From: an uncultured Flavobacteriaceae bacterium
GTDB lineage: Bacteria > Bacteroidota > Bacteroidia > Flavobacteriales > Flavobacteriaceae
Length of the DNA stretch: 64,000 nt
NCBI GenBank assembly: GCA_947494695.1
Contig: CANLWB010000006.1
Location: 305,335-369,334, forward strand
Direction: 5' to 3'
This document shows positions 1-9,596 of the stretch, piece by piece. The position numbers and the translations under genes are program-made. Numbering within the stretch: the first letter of the stretch is position 1; each line of letters begins with the position of its first letter. Under the pieces are notes generated by a model. That model made no database searches, was not told the DNA's origin, and saw only the letters and a program-made list of their open reading frames with translations.

Positions 1-97
1 AATATATTTTTGAATAGCTGTACCACTCAAAATACTCGTTAAAAGACACAATTAATCCGTCAACATGTAAATGGTATGACGCACCCCTATCGAAACA

Positions 98-385
98 TCA
101 GAATTTTCGCTTTACCGATCCAGTAAAATCATCCAGATCCTCCTTGACTTTATCAAGTTCCTTTTTAACATCTTTAGTAATGCTGGTATCGATACCATTA
201 TGCTCTGCAGTCTTCGTAATTTCATGCTTAATATCGTTGGTTGCATCCTTAAGAGTTCGCATGCCTTTACCCAGACCACGGGCGATCTCTGGCAACTTAT
301 CTGCACCAAAAACCATGATGGCTATAAATAGTATAAATGCTATTTCTGCACCACTGATAAATAAAAATGTTGTTTGAAGTATCAC
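98..385 (-). CDS. tatA: Sec-independent translocase subunit TatA/TatE family
   Basis: 95-residue TatA/B-type protein. A short N-terminal membrane helix (about residues 8-26) is followed by the FGADKLPE segment, which is the family's hinge motif (FGxxKLPE), then an amphipathic helix (EIARGLGKGMRTLKDA) and a charged coiled tail. The length and lack of a long tail fit TatA rather than TatB. It would oligomerise in the inner membrane with TatC to export folded twin-arginine substrates. No tatC is visible nearby, which is common in Bacteroidetes where tat genes are scattered. It stands alone, 227 nt from the next minus-strand gene. Confidence 0.92.
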   Translation of the reverse strand: MILQTTFLFISGAEIAFILFIAIMVFGADKLPEIARGLGKGMRTLKDATNDIKHEITKTAEHNGIDTSITKDVKKELDKVKEDLDDFTGSVKRKF

Positions 386-612
386 TATGCAAATATAGTG
401 AGTTGTTTTGTTAGAATAAAAAGAGGACGCCTAAAAAGTCATTATAATTTTAAATATTAAGTGAGCACTTAAATTGTGCTTGGTACAATATGATCCTAAT
501 TATTCTTGAATAAGAACAAATTACATATGTTCCAACGACACTTGTGCCGAGTAGCCGAAGCACTCATTTAACATGTCACTTACTTTTTAGGCATGCCCTT
601 TAATTTCTTTTT

Positions 613-2877
613 TTATCCTTTTACCTTTTCTTTAAATTGATCGAAAGAATTTTGCTTCACTTCTCTTGGCCATGCATTGTTAGACATATCTACATCGGCG
701 AGTTCTAAATCGGGATCCACAACAATATTTGTAATTTCTTTTTGTGTTCTAAACACCTTCTTTACTTCCCACTCGTTATACCTCCAAATTTGTGCTGGCA
801 ACGTTTTTCTTTCCTTCGTTCCATCTTTATAAGTGAGTTCCAAAATAATCGGCATGACTAATCCTCCGGGTTTTTCGAAAGTTACTTCATAGAAGTATTT
901 TGGTGCCTCTCCTATTCTCGCTTTTTCTTCCTCACTTAAACTGCTTAAATAGGTATTTAAAAATGTAAAGTCTGAAGCCTCCTTAGCATCCTGAGGTATT
1001 TTTCCAGGCTCTGCTTCGGCATAATAAACCAACTTATCTTTATAATCATCCAGATTGATATTATTCTGCGCTGCAACTTCTTTAGCTTTATCTGTTGGCT
1101 TATCTGTTAGATAGTAACTTTTAACCTCTTTAATTCCGATATCTGTATAATCTGTTGTATAAAACCACCCTCTCCAGAACCAATCCAAGTCCATTGCCGA
1201 GGCATCTTCCATAGTTCTAAAAAAGTCTGCTGGGGTTGGGTGCTTAAACATCCATCGTTTCGAATAGGTTCTAAAAGCATAATCAAATAACTCCGGCCCC
1301 ATTATGGTCTGTCTTAGCATATATAATCCGGCTGCTGGTTTCGTGTAAGCATTAGGTCCGAACTGGTGCACATAATCACCTTGCGACATAATTGGAGACA
1401 CGTAACTTTGGTCTCCCCCCATATATGGAACGATATCTTTTGGGAGATTGCCTGTGATAAAATTAGGATCGTAATCTAACTCGGCCAAAGTTTCAACAAA
1501 TGAGTTTAAACCTTCGTCCATCCATGTCCACTGGCGTTCATCGCTATTCACAATCATTGGAAAAAAGTTATGCCCTACTTCGTGAGTGATAACCCCTATC
1601 ATTCCTCTTTTAAGTCGTTCAGAATAGGTTCCATCTGGTTGTGGTCTTCCATAATTGAAACAAATCATAGGATACTCCATCCCCATCTGTGCATGTACCG
1701 AAACGGCTTTATTATAAGGATAATCAAATGTTAATTTCGAATATTCTTCTAAAGTATTAGCCACCACTCGTGTAGAATGCTCTTCCCAAAGCGGGTTTCC
1801 TTCTTTAGCGTATAATGAAACTGCCATAACGGTTTTTCCATTAATATCTACAGCCATAGCATCCCAGATAAATTTTCTTGACGTTGCAAAGGCAAAATCC
1901 CTAACATTTTTGGCTTTAAAATGCCATGTTTTCGATGTCGTACTTTTATTTAACTCTGCTTGTTCTGCTTCTTCTTGAGTTACAATAAAAACAGGGGTAT
2001 CGAATGATTTTTTTGCCTTCTCAAAACGCTTAATTTGTTCTTTTGACAAAACCTCTTTCTGATTTTGTAATACGCCTGTTGCTTCTAATTTATGGTCTGA
2101 AGGAACAGTTATTTTAACCTCAAAATCTCCAAACTCTAGAGCCCATTCACTGCGTCCCCAAAATTGCATATTTTGCCAACCTTCAACATTATCGTAAACA
2201 CATAGTCTTGGGTAAAACTGAGCAATGACATAGTCCTTATTTCCATCTGCAAAAAGCTCATATCCAGATCTTCCATTATCTTTAGTATGATCATTAACAT
2301 TGTACCACCATTTTATTTGGAATTTAAATACTTCTCCCGGAGCCAATGGTTTAGGTAAATTAATTCGCATCATGGTACGATTGATCATATGAGACAAATT
2401 GGAGCCATCTGAATTCTTAACAGCCTCAATATTAAAACCACCATCAAAACGTGTCTTCAAGTTCGACTTTGTGAAGTTCACAGGACCATTAATAACCTGT
2501 TTAAAATCCTCTGTTTTAACATCTGGAGTTTTAGAGTCTTTCGCTCTCATATTCTGGTCTAGCTGAACCCATAAATATTCCAGATGATCTTTGGAATTAT
2601 TATGATACGTTATTTTCTCATTTCCAAAAATTTGATTCTTCGATTCATCCAAACGGATATCCATGACATAATCCACCTTTTGCTGCGTATACTGATAGCC
2701 TGGAGCCCCCGACGCTGTTCTTTGGTTATTCGGGGTGGCCAACACATCTTTCATTTGTCTAAACTTGTTTTGATCTGTGTGCCCTTGAGGCTTTACATTT
2801 TGTTGATCTTGAGCAAGAACGCTAGTGGAAACCAAAATCACAAAAAGGAAATAATACTTGAATGTTTTCATTATCAC
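613..2877 (-). CDS. M1-family (gluzincin) metallopeptidase, secreted
   Basis: 754 residues with an N-terminal signal peptide (MKTFKYYFLFVILVSTSVLAQ; the start could equally be the second Met, MKTF). The zinc site is HEVGH (His432, Glu433, His436) with the third ligand Glu455 in WMDEGLNSF, giving the M1 spacing HExxH-18-E. Residues about 60-300 form the beta-rich N-terminal domain typical of the family, and the C-terminal part is hydrolase-associated. The protein is probably a periplasmic or outer-membrane-associated aminopeptidase that degrades peptides. The canonical GAMEN exopeptidase motif appears as GMEYP at the expected position, as in many Bacteroidetes homologues. It ends a minus-strand run but is 105 nt from the gene upstream, so co-transcription is uncertain. 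Confidence 0.9.
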   Translation of the reverse strand: MIMKTFKYYFLFVILVSTSVLAQDQQNVKPQGHTDQNKFRQMKDVLATPNNQRTASGAPGYQYTQQKVDYVMDIRLDESKNQIFGNEKITYHNNSKDHLEYLWVQLDQNMRAKDSKTPDVKTEDFKQVINGPVNFTKSNLKTRFDGGFNIEAVKNSDGSNLSHMINRTMMRINLPKPLAPGEVFKFQIKWWYNVNDHTKDNGRSGYELFADGNKDYVIAQFYPRLCVYDNVEGWQNMQFWGRSEWALEFGDFEVKITVPSDHKLEATGVLQNQKEVLSKEQIKRFEKAKKSFDTPVFIVTQEEAEQAELNKSTTSKTWHFKAKNVRDFAFATSRKFIWDAMAVDINGKTVMAVSLYAKEGNPLWEEHSTRVVANTLEEYSKLTFDYPYNKAVSVHAQMGMEYPMICFNYGRPQPDGTYSERLKRGMIGVITHEVGHNFFPMIVNSDERQWTWMDEGLNSFVETLAELDYDPNFITGNLPKDIVPYMGGDQSYVSPIMSQGDYVHQFGPNAYTKPAAGLYMLRQTIMGPELFDYAFRTYSKRWMFKHPTPADFFRTMEDASAMDLDWFWRGWFYTTDYTDIGIKEVKSYYLTDKPTDKAKEVAAQNNINLDDYKDKLVYYAEAEPGKIPQDAKEASDFTFLNTYLSSLSEEEKARIGEAPKYFYEVTFEKPGGLVMPIILELTYKDGTKERKTLPAQIWRYNEWEVKKVFRTQKEITNIVVDPDLELADVDMSNNAWPREVKQNSFDQFKEKVKG

Positions 2878-2982
2878 TTTTTAAACTTTTTTTAAGAAAT
2901 TAGACGTTTCTATAATAATAATTAAATTATTATCCGGAAATTCCTTCGAAAATAATGAATTAGAAAAGGTATTTGGTTTTTT

Positions 2983-3486
2983 TTAAATAAACTTTAACAA
3001 TGCTTTAGCTTTTCCTGTGGTAAGTATGAAACTTTTTTGTTTCGAATTTATTTTTGTTTTAACAATGTTTTGTTGTTCTTCAAAAATATCGAACAGGACT
3101 TCATTGGTTATTTCAAAGGATTTTATATGCTCAACCCCTGGCGCTTCAATGTAACAGCGTACAATATCTCCATCGTATTCTTTACCAATAAAGGTAAGGT
3201 TCACCGCTTCACCGTTAATCTTAATTTTTATTTTTTCTCTTAAATATTGTCCAATATACGTGTTGGCTATTTTAAGCTCATCATCGACCGCCAATATGAT
3301 CGATTCGTCATAACGCTCCTGAAGTAACTTTTCAAAATCATCAATAAAAATTCTCGTAATTATTTGCACCGATTTTTGTTCTTCTACATACTCAACTTGA
3401 GTTACACTAATATAATACTTATGAAGCCCCGTAAATGCCAAAAGGGGTAGGATTAAAAGGAGTAAAAACGGTCTATTAAATTTCAT
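2983..3486 (-). CDS. DUF6702 family secreted protein
   Basis: 167 residues. An N-terminal hydrophobic segment (MKFNRPFLLLLILPLLAF) is followed directly by HKYYISVTQVEY, the typical opening of the DUF6702 family, which in flavobacteria sits beside the M1-like peptidase as it does here. The rest is a small beta-rich domain with no catalytic motif that I can see. It is probably a periplasmic or surface protein of unknown function. It lies between the M1 gene and the carboxypeptidase-regulatory-like paralogues, all on the minus strand. Confidence 0.75.
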   Translation of the reverse strand: MKFNRPFLLLLILPLLAFTGLHKYYISVTQVEYVEEQKSVQIITRIFIDDFEKLLQERYDESIILAVDDELKIANTYIGQYLREKIKIKINGEAVNLTFIGKEYDGDIVRCYIEAPGVEHIKSFEITNEVLFDIFEEQQNIVKTKINSKQKSFILTTGKAKALLKFI

Positions 3487-3549
3487 TATAAATATTTAAA
3501 CTTTTGCAAAAGTAGCTATTTTGTCGGTTCAAAAAGCGTTCCAAAACCA

Positions 3550-4347
3550 TTAGTCTTGGCCAGATTCTAAATTTGTTTGGTATTCTCTGTACTTCTTTCT
3601 TAAAAACACTAGTATTTCAAAATCTGTTTTGCCCTTACAATGCGTTATAAAATTGGGATCATCTGAACAAAAATAGAAGAAATCCATCCTCAAATCTTCA
3701 ACCAATGGATTAGAAAGAAAGAAGTCTTCGGCCAGTCTTGATTTAACAGAGCGCATTAGAGACTCTCTGGTTTCAATCTTCACGCGTCTTTTTAGTTCTT
3801 TTGTTCTGCCCGAAATCGCATTTAAAATGGGATTTATTGGAACAGACCCGCTAAGAGGTTGGTACCATTTGAGCCCCCCTCCCGTAGCCTCAAACAATCG
3901 TCTTTCACTTTGAGTTTTTATTCTTCCAGTGTAGCCAGGAATCCCTACATCGTAAAAGTTAATTGGTGCTTTACCATCTACTCTTTTTATATCTTCTAAC
4001 AAATCTCCTGTTAAAACCTTTCCAACAACAACTTCATCAAGTTCATTAATACGCTCCTCTAGTCTTACTAAAACCGATTTAAAGTTTATGTTTTCCTTTG
4101 AGATAACGATTTGCTTATCCTTATGCTGAATCGAAGAAAACATAATGGTATCATTCAAGACCACTCGTATTTTAAAGTGTCCTTCTTCATCTGTTATCGC
4201 ATAACCAGAGGTGGTTTTATTTATAACATGAATATTCTCAATGCCAGAATAACTTTGAACGCTTCCTGTGATTTCAACAGATTGCGAAAAAATCGATTGA
4301 AAACAAAGAAAACCAATCAGTACTGAAACATATTTAATTCTTAACAT
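3550..4347 (-). CDS. carboxypeptidase-regulatory-like domain protein, paralogue 1
   Basis: 265 residues with a signal peptide ending near residue 21 (FLCFQSIFSQS). Residues about 24-105 form a carboxypeptidase D regulatory-like beta-sandwich, with the hallmark pattern of 'V.. I.VINKTTSGYAITDEEGHFKI.V..ND.I.FSSI.' followed by a short linker and an unassigned C-terminal domain. It is the last of three tandem paralogues on the minus strand, and its start overlaps the end of the preceding gene by 14 nt, so the two are probably translationally coupled. The family is found in cell-envelope proteins of Bacteroidetes; the function here is unknown. Confidence 0.75.
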   Translation of the reverse strand: MLRIKYVSVLIGFLCFQSIFSQSVEITGSVQSYSGIENIHVINKTTSGYAITDEEGHFKIRVVLNDTIMFSSIQHKDKQIVISKENINFKSVLVRLEERINELDEVVVGKVLTGDLLEDIKRVDGKAPINFYDVGIPGYTGRIKTQSERRLFEATGGGLKWYQPLSGSVPINPILNAISGRTKELKRRVKIETRESLMRSVKSRLAEDFFLSNPLVEDLRMDFFYFCSDDPNFITHCKGKTDFEILVFLRKKYREYQTNLESGQD

Positions 4348-5143
4348 CTTGGTACTTTATAAATAACTCACGCTGTTGCATTAAAAATTCAATAAGATGA
4401 ATCTCATTTTCAGGTATAAAATATTGAGGACGTATTCCTTTTTCTTCAACAAAGGCGACAAAAGTCTCTACATGTTCTAGGGGGATGTTAAACGTTTGAT
4501 TTATGTCCTTATGGCTATAAACATCTAATAGTGTTTTCAACTGCGGTTTTTCTTCTCGCTCTTTTGGCTCTCCCTTTTTAATAGATAGACCCTTCTTAAA
4601 CAGTAGTTCCAAAATCTTAACGGCATCAGGAAGGTAGTTTCGAGCTTCCGGGTCGATCACAGATTTAAGATGATTACCGATAGCCTCATTATCAAAAGCT
4701 TTATCGTCATTATATTCAAAATCTACATTCATATTGCCCATATGAATTGTTATGGGTTTAACCTTTTTGATGTTATCGACATCTACCAATATATTTCCAG
4801 AAAGCCCAGAAGAGAGTGTAACGGCATCAAGTTGATTAATGTGTTCTACTAAATATATTTTTAAACCATTCGCTTTTATGTCACCTTCATCAACAGTTAT
4901 AGACATGGTTTGAAATTGCAGTGCGGAAATTTCAATAACATCATTTAAGGCGACCTTAATTGTGAATTCTCCTTTCTTGTTGGTTATTGTACCCTTATTC
5001 GATGATTTATTGAAAATGGTTACCGCTTCTACATCATTATTGTCTGAATAGAGGACACCATTCACTTCAACTCTATCCACGGATTGACCATGTAAGCAAA
5101 ATGAACAAGAAATAAATGCAGAGTAGACTAAGACATGTTTCAA
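4334..5143 (-). CDS. carboxypeptidase-regulatory-like domain protein, paralogue 2
   Basis: 269 residues with an N-terminal signal peptide (HVLVYSAFISCSFCLHGQS). The domain at residues 25-110 closely matches the neighbouring paralogues (VTIFNKSSNKGTITNKKGEF, then I.V.LND.IE.SALQFQ). The C-terminal half (about 115-269) contains a HxVETFVxFVEEKGI motif that is echoed in paralogue 3 as HRVEEFIRFVERKDF, so the two share a second conserved domain. This argues for a real duplicated family and not just a shared beta-sandwich. Function unknown; envelope location inferred from the signal peptide. Confidence 0.75.
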   Translation of the reverse strand: MKHVLVYSAFISCSFCLHGQSVDRVEVNGVLYSDNNDVEAVTIFNKSSNKGTITNKKGEFTIKVALNDVIEISALQFQTMSITVDEGDIKANGLKIYLVEHINQLDAVTLSSGLSGNILVDVDNIKKVKPITIHMGNMNVDFEYNDDKAFDNEAIGNHLKSVIDPEARNYLPDAVKILELLFKKGLSIKKGEPKEREEKPQLKTLLDVYSHKDINQTFNIPLEHVETFVAFVEEKGIRPQYFIPENEIHLIEFLMQQRELFIKYQDVKN

Positions 5144-5247
5144 ATCCCCAATGTTTAAAGCATAAAGAACGTCTTTAAAATCTTAAAGAAATTGCAAAGA
5201 CCTTCTAAACTTTTGTTAAAAGCAAATTTGAAACTAGGCCAATTAGG

Positions 5248-6054
5248 TTATTGGTTATTACTGGAAATCAGGAATTCCACACTTTTTGCGTTTAATAATT
5301 CCAGGAATTCCATTTCTTTTCCGTAGTTAAGAAGTGAAAAGTCAAAATCCTTTCTTTCAACAAATCTTATAAATTCCTCAACCCGATGTTCTGGAATGTT
5401 AAAATTATCAACTAAAAATTCCGATCCGAAATAATATTTAACAGCTTCTATAGGGACATCCGGGATACCAGACTTTTTCTTGTTTGTCGCCTTATCCCTA
5501 AACAGTGGTAATAATAACTGATCTACAACATTAACAAGGTTTAATCCGTTTACCATGGTTTGAAGTTCGTTAGTCATGGTAATATTTTTAGGTCTGGTTA
5601 AATAATCGCTTGCAAAACCCGACGCTCCACTTCTCTTAATACCAAAATATAAGGCATCCAGTTTGGGTTTAAAGGCATTAGCAGATTCGATATCTTCATT
5701 TAAGTTTCCAGATAGCTCATTGGAAGAAACAATAATTTCTTCTAATTTGTAAACCTCTTCTATTAAGAAAAGCTTCATCGATTTGGACTTCATGATAGCA
5801 TCATTTACTTTGAAACTAATATTTTGATATTGCAAAGCACTCACTTCAATTAAATCATCTAATGCGACACGAATTGAAAACTCCCCCTTTTCATTGGTAA
5901 TAGTTCCCTTGTTAGACGATGTATTATAAATGGTGATTCCCGAAATATCACTACTTTCAACAATGATTTTGCCCTTAACCTGAATACGTTTAATGTTTTG
6001 AGACATGACTTGTAACGTAGATAATAATATAAAAAAGTAAATGGCTTTTTTCAT
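5248..6054 (-). CDS. carboxypeptidase-regulatory-like domain protein, paralogue 3
   Basis: I place the start at the internal Met at 6054 (MKKAIYFFILLSTLQVMSQ) because it opens a clear signal peptide; the reading frame itself extends 19 codons further upstream to 6111. The mature protein begins with the same beta-sandwich (ITIYNTSSNKGTITNEKGEF) as paralogues 1 and 2, and the C-terminal domain shares the 'HRVEEFIRFVE' element with paralogue 2. It is first in the minus-strand run and probably heads the operon of three paralogues. Role unknown. Confidence 0.75.
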   Translation of the reverse strand: MKKAIYFFILLSTLQVMSQNIKRIQVKGKIIVESSDISGITIYNTSSNKGTITNEKGEFSIRVALDDLIEVSALQYQNISFKVNDAIMKSKSMKLFLIEEVYKLEEIIVSSNELSGNLNEDIESANAFKPKLDALYFGIKRSGASGFASDYLTRPKNITMTNELQTMVNGLNLVNVVDQLLLPLFRDKATNKKKSGIPDVPIEAVKYYFGSEFLVDNFNIPEHRVEEFIRFVERKDFDFSLLNYGKEMEFLELLNAKSVEFLISSNNQ

Positions 6055-6180
6055 GATTGTATTTTTACTCAAAATAGTATTTTTCTTAGACTTTTCACTC
6101 CTTAAATCCATAAATTTTTCTTATATATATTATTAATCTTACTTCTACAATAGTTAGTTTTACCACGAAATATTCTTATT

Positions 6181-6888
6181 ATGAAAAACATGATTATCGC
6201 CAGTACTTCAACCATTCATGGTAGTGGCTACTTAGACTATATTTTAAATGATTTAGCCACATTTTTTAAGGATGTTATGGAGGTTTTATTTATTCCTTAT
6301 GCCAGACCTGGAGGCCTTTCTCATGATGAATACACCGATGTTGTTCGCCTGGCCCTTTCTAAAATTAATTTGCAGGTAAGCGGCATACATACTTTTAAAA
6401 ACCCCATAGATGCGGTACAAAACGCACAAGCCGTTTTTACGGGTGGAGGAAATACCTTTGTGTTAATTGATCAGCTTTATAGACATGATTTAATCATGCC
6501 ATTACAGACCGCCATAAAGAGTGGAACACCCTATCTAGGTACCAGTGCTGGTAGTAATATTTGTGGTCTTACAGTTAAAACAACAAATGATATGCCTATT
6601 GTGTATCCTCCTAGTTTTAATGCTTTAGGCTTGGTCCCGTTTAATATAAACCCACACTATCTAGACCCAGATAAGCATAGTACCCATATGGGAGAAACGA
6701 GAGCCATGAGAATTAAAGAGTTTCATAAGTTTAATAGCCAACCCGTTGTTGGGTTAAGAGAGGGGAGTTGGTTAGAAGTAAAGGACGCATCCATCCTCTT
6801 AAAAGGGTCTTTAAATGCCAGAATTTTCGAATATAACAAACGACCTTACGAAGTGGAGCCAGGTACGGAGTTAAATGGGTTGAAATAA
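6181..6888 (+). CDS. pepE: dipeptidase E (peptidase family S51)
   Basis: 235 residues, the usual length for PepE. It contains the TGGGNTF nucleotide-like turn near residue 86 and the nucleophile elbow YLGTSAGSN, whose serine is the catalytic residue of family S51, followed by the NTPIV-like segment (NDMPIVYPPSFNALG) and HYLDP. The enzyme hydrolyses dipeptides with an N-terminal aspartate (Asp-X) in the cytoplasm. It has its own upstream region, divergent from the envelope paralogue operon. Confidence 0.92.
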   Translation: MKNMIIASTSTIHGSGYLDYILNDLATFFKDVMEVLFIPYARPGGLSHDEYTDVVRLALSKINLQVSGIHTFKNPIDAVQNAQAVFTGGGNTFVLIDQLYRHDLIMPLQTAIKSGTPYLGTSAGSNICGLTVKTTNDMPIVYPPSFNALGLVPFNINPHYLDPDKHSTHMGETRAMRIKEFHKFNSQPVVGLREGSWLEVKDASILLKGSLNARIFEYNKRPYEVEPGTELNGLK

Positions 6889-7235
6889 CAAGAAATGAAG
6901 GGGCAATCTTAAAAGCTGTAAATGAATAAAAAATGTAGTTTTTCCATTCAGACCAAGTTAAGGATCAATCTCAAAACGGATCATGCCCAATTGTTGTGTT
7001 TAAGCAAAAATCTGAGTTAATCTAAAAAAGAAGAATTCTGCATCTATTAACCTATTTTTAGTACGAGAACAACAAAATATTATACTCATGTGGCAAAAAA
7101 CAGTTTTGATTTTATCAAAAACCTTATGAACTTGTAAGTATTATCATATATTTGAATGTATGTGGTAAAAATAAACATACTGATGCGTTTATTTAATTGT
7201 TACAAAACATTAACTCACTCATAGGGAAAATAAAA
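6889..7235. other. intergenic region between pepE and the Hcp-effector gene
   Basis: About 350 nt with no credible reading frame. The only signal I can see is a promoter-like TAnnTTTG box near the right end (listed separately). No clear terminator follows pepE. Confidence 0.5.
7147..7154 (+). promoter_or_regulatory. putative -7 promoter element of the Hcp-effector operon
   Basis: TATATTTG matches the Bacteroidetes -7 consensus TAnnTTTG and lies about 80 nt upstream of the chosen start at 7236. A convincing -33 TTG at the right distance is not visible. Confidence 0.4.
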
Positions 7236-8840
7236 ATGAGCGTAAAAGCGAAAATAATAATAGATGATAAAGAAATAAATGTACTTCAATTTAGTTTTGG
7301 TTTTAAGCAAGGAGTAGACACTAATGGCAGACCTTCTCAAAAACCAATATTTGTTGGACTGCAACTAGCAATAGAAGCTAGAAAAGATTTAGATCTTGCT
7401 GATTGGTCTTTCGCTTCTAATCAAACTAAACAATTGGAATTGCATATCTATCCTGTTATTATGGGTGGAAAAACACGAAAGTTATATTTCTATGACTGTC
7501 ATTTGTTGCACTGGGATAATCATTTCTCTTCCATAGGAAACCAACCAATGTCTGAAATACTACAAATTTCTGCTGGTGGTGTGAAAGATTTTAATTCCTC
7601 AACGGAATATTCTGCCTATTGGAGAACTACCTTTCCGAAACAAAACGTTGAAACAACGGCTTTAGAGAAAGAGCAACGTGGTAAAGAACGATATTATATT
7701 GATAAAATAGAGATATTAGAACTTGATGAAGGTTCTACTAATTCAGGGGCTAATGATAAAATGGGAATGCTTCATAATAAAGAGTATGAACTTAAAGTAT
7801 CTAAATACCGAAACAATAATTCTCCTGAAGATTTTAATACTATCAAATGGAGTTACAGCTACGTAAAAGACGAAAAAACCGTCACAAGAGATATAAAAAA
7901 TACTGGAGAAAAAATCACTTTTAAAACGGATAATTTAGACTTTTGCGGAGAAAAAATCACGTTTTATGCTTATATCGAAGATAAAGAAAATGAGGCCGAA
8001 TTAACCGTGTTCCATCATTACAGATTTAGGTGGTTCGATAGAAAAATAGTGGAACAGCAAATAGAAGAGAGAATCAAGAAACCTTGGAAAATAAATCAAG
8101 GAGGAACTTCACTTTGTGGAATGGCTTGTTTATTTTACATCTTTGCTAAAAATGACAAACAAGGTTACAAAACACTTGCAGAAACGCTTCACAGAACAGG
8201 AAAAGCAACGCATAATGGATATACTATGGAACCTGATGAGGATGCAAAAGAAGAAATGTATAATACCAATCCTAAAACGTCTAAAGAACACCCTTGGATT
8301 CCTGAAGTTGATTGGATTACTATGGCAACCACAAGAAGTAAAGAAAGTGATTTTGGATACACAGGTAAAAAAGGACAAGATGCATCTGCCATAAATTGGC
8401 CTTGGTTAATGACTAATTTAGGAAAGAAACTTTTAGGATACGAAACTGTAGAAATGGATTATTATAAAATCAACAAATCGTATATCAGAGATTTCTTTGG
8501 ATCAGATGAAAAAATCAGAATACTGGAAGAGGATATCGACAAAGATTACCAAAATGGATATGAAATCTGTATGATGATTGATGCGGATATGATGTATAAT
8601 AAACCTGATTATGATATAACAGACTTTGGAGAGTATCATTGGGTAACTTATGAAGGTAAACTAGAAATTTTAAATTCTAAAGGTAAATCCGAAACAGATT
8701 ATGATGAAGTGACAGATATAAATTTTGATGTTGTAACTTGGGGGGATTTTAAAAGAGACAAGGGTATTGACAAAAAAAAATTGAGACTATCAAAAGTGTC
8801 TTTTAGAAATAATTATTACGGTTATTTAAAGCTAAAATAA
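7236..8840 (+). CDS. Hcp (TssD)-toxin fusion with papain-like cysteine peptidase domain
   Basis: 534 residues from the chosen ATG at 7236; the frame extends 13 codons further upstream, but MSVKAKIIIDDKEINVLQFSF is the standard N-terminus of Bacteroidetes T6SS tube proteins. Residues 1 to about 135 form a full Hcp/TssD domain (VDTNGRPSQKP, LHIYPVIMGGKTRKLYFYDC, MSEILQISAG). Residues about 175-275 are a beta-rich linker domain. From about residue 288 there is a new domain opening INQGGTSLCGMACLFYIFA, with a candidate catalytic Cys294 in a helix start and His468 in EYHWVTYEG, the C...H arrangement of papain-like or C39-like peptidases. No signal peptide, as expected for T6SS cargo. The Hcp part would carry the toxin within the tube. 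The 8842 gene is the likely immunity partner. No other T6SS genes lie in the window. Confidence 0.82.
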   Translation: MSVKAKIIIDDKEINVLQFSFGFKQGVDTNGRPSQKPIFVGLQLAIEARKDLDLADWSFASNQTKQLELHIYPVIMGGKTRKLYFYDCHLLHWDNHFSSIGNQPMSEILQISAGGVKDFNSSTEYSAYWRTTFPKQNVETTALEKEQRGKERYYIDKIEILELDEGSTNSGANDKMGMLHNKEYELKVSKYRNNNSPEDFNTIKWSYSYVKDEKTVTRDIKNTGEKITFKTDNLDFCGEKITFYAYIEDKENEAELTVFHHYRFRWFDRKIVEQQIEERIKKPWKINQGGTSLCGMACLFYIFAKNDKQGYKTLAETLHRTGKATHNGYTMEPDEDAKEEMYNTNPKTSKEHPWIPEVDWITMATTRSKESDFGYTGKKGQDASAINWPWLMTNLGKKLLGYETVEMDYYKINKSYIRDFFGSDEKIRILEEDIDKDYQNGYEICMMIDADMMYNKPDYDITDFGEYHWVTYEGKLEILNSKGKSETDYDEVTDINFDVVTWGDFKRDKGIDKKKLRLSKVSFRNNYYGYLKLK

Positions 8841-8841
8841 T

Positions 8842-9309
8842 ATGAAAAGAGTTTTGTTCCTATTTTTAGTAGTTATGGTTTCTTGCAATTTTGATAAAAA
8901 GTGTAAAGACTCAATTACCTTAAACTCAGATATATTTATTTATGGGTGGAATAAAAATAATGCAGCCATTAAAAAAGCTGTAATATATGAATACAATAAA
9001 ACTGATGATAAAAACGAACTAGATTCATACCTAATAGAAGACTTTGTAAATCCTTATGCGGTTGGTAACAAGGATGAATTACATTTACGTACTTCAGGTC
9101 TATTAAATACAAAATACAATTACAAACTTGTAATCAACGACACTTTAATTTTTAAGATCTCAGATTTTGAAATTGGCAATATTGAACGAGGTACTGCTGT
9201 TACAGTTCAAAAATATTGTATAATGAAAAGCTATAAAGTGAATGGGAATAATATAATCCAAAAAAGTAATCACTTACAATTTGATAGCTCTGCAGGAATT
9301 GTAAAATAA
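8842..9309 (+). CDS. small lipoprotein, candidate immunity protein to the Hcp-effector
   Basis: 155 residues beginning MKRVLFLFLVVMVSCNFDKK, a signal peptide ending at a lipobox-like cysteine (residue 15). The remainder resembles no family I know. It starts 1 nt after the stop of the Hcp-effector, so the two are co-transcribed and probably translationally coupled. A periplasm-facing lipoprotein immediately downstream of a T6SS effector is the usual position and location of an immunity protein for a toxin acting in the periplasm (peptidoglycan or envelope protein target). The immunity role is inferred from context only. Confidence 0.65.
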   Translation: MKRVLFLFLVVMVSCNFDKKCKDSITLNSDIFIYGWNKNNAAIKKAVIYEYNKTDDKNELDSYLIEDFVNPYAVGNKDELHLRTSGLLNTKYNYKLVINDTLIFKISDFEIGNIERGTAVTVQKYCIMKSYKVNGNNIIQKSNHLQFDSSAGIVK

Positions 9310-9595
9310 CGTTTTATAACAATGAATAGATGCATCTCCTTATTAGCTTGTTTTACGTCTAGGGTGTCTATTTTTGAAACTCTAAAAACTGAGTTAAGGT
9401 TCCAAATACCGGTTCAACAGTACTTTATCGTTTGCCTGTCATATAAAGGCCTATAAGCTGTTAACATGGGCATTATTACGTTCATATTCTTCTCTAAAAA
9501 AGGACACTGTAAATTTCTTTTCCTATGCCGATTTACTTAAACATTGATTGCGTATAGGCATCTATGAGCAAGAACCCTAAACAAACCATCAAACA
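9310..9595. other. intergenic region downstream of the effector/immunity pair
   Basis: About 290 nt with no credible gene. I see neither a clear terminator after the immunity gene nor any mobile-element end. Confidence 0.4.
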
Positions 9596-9596
9596 C

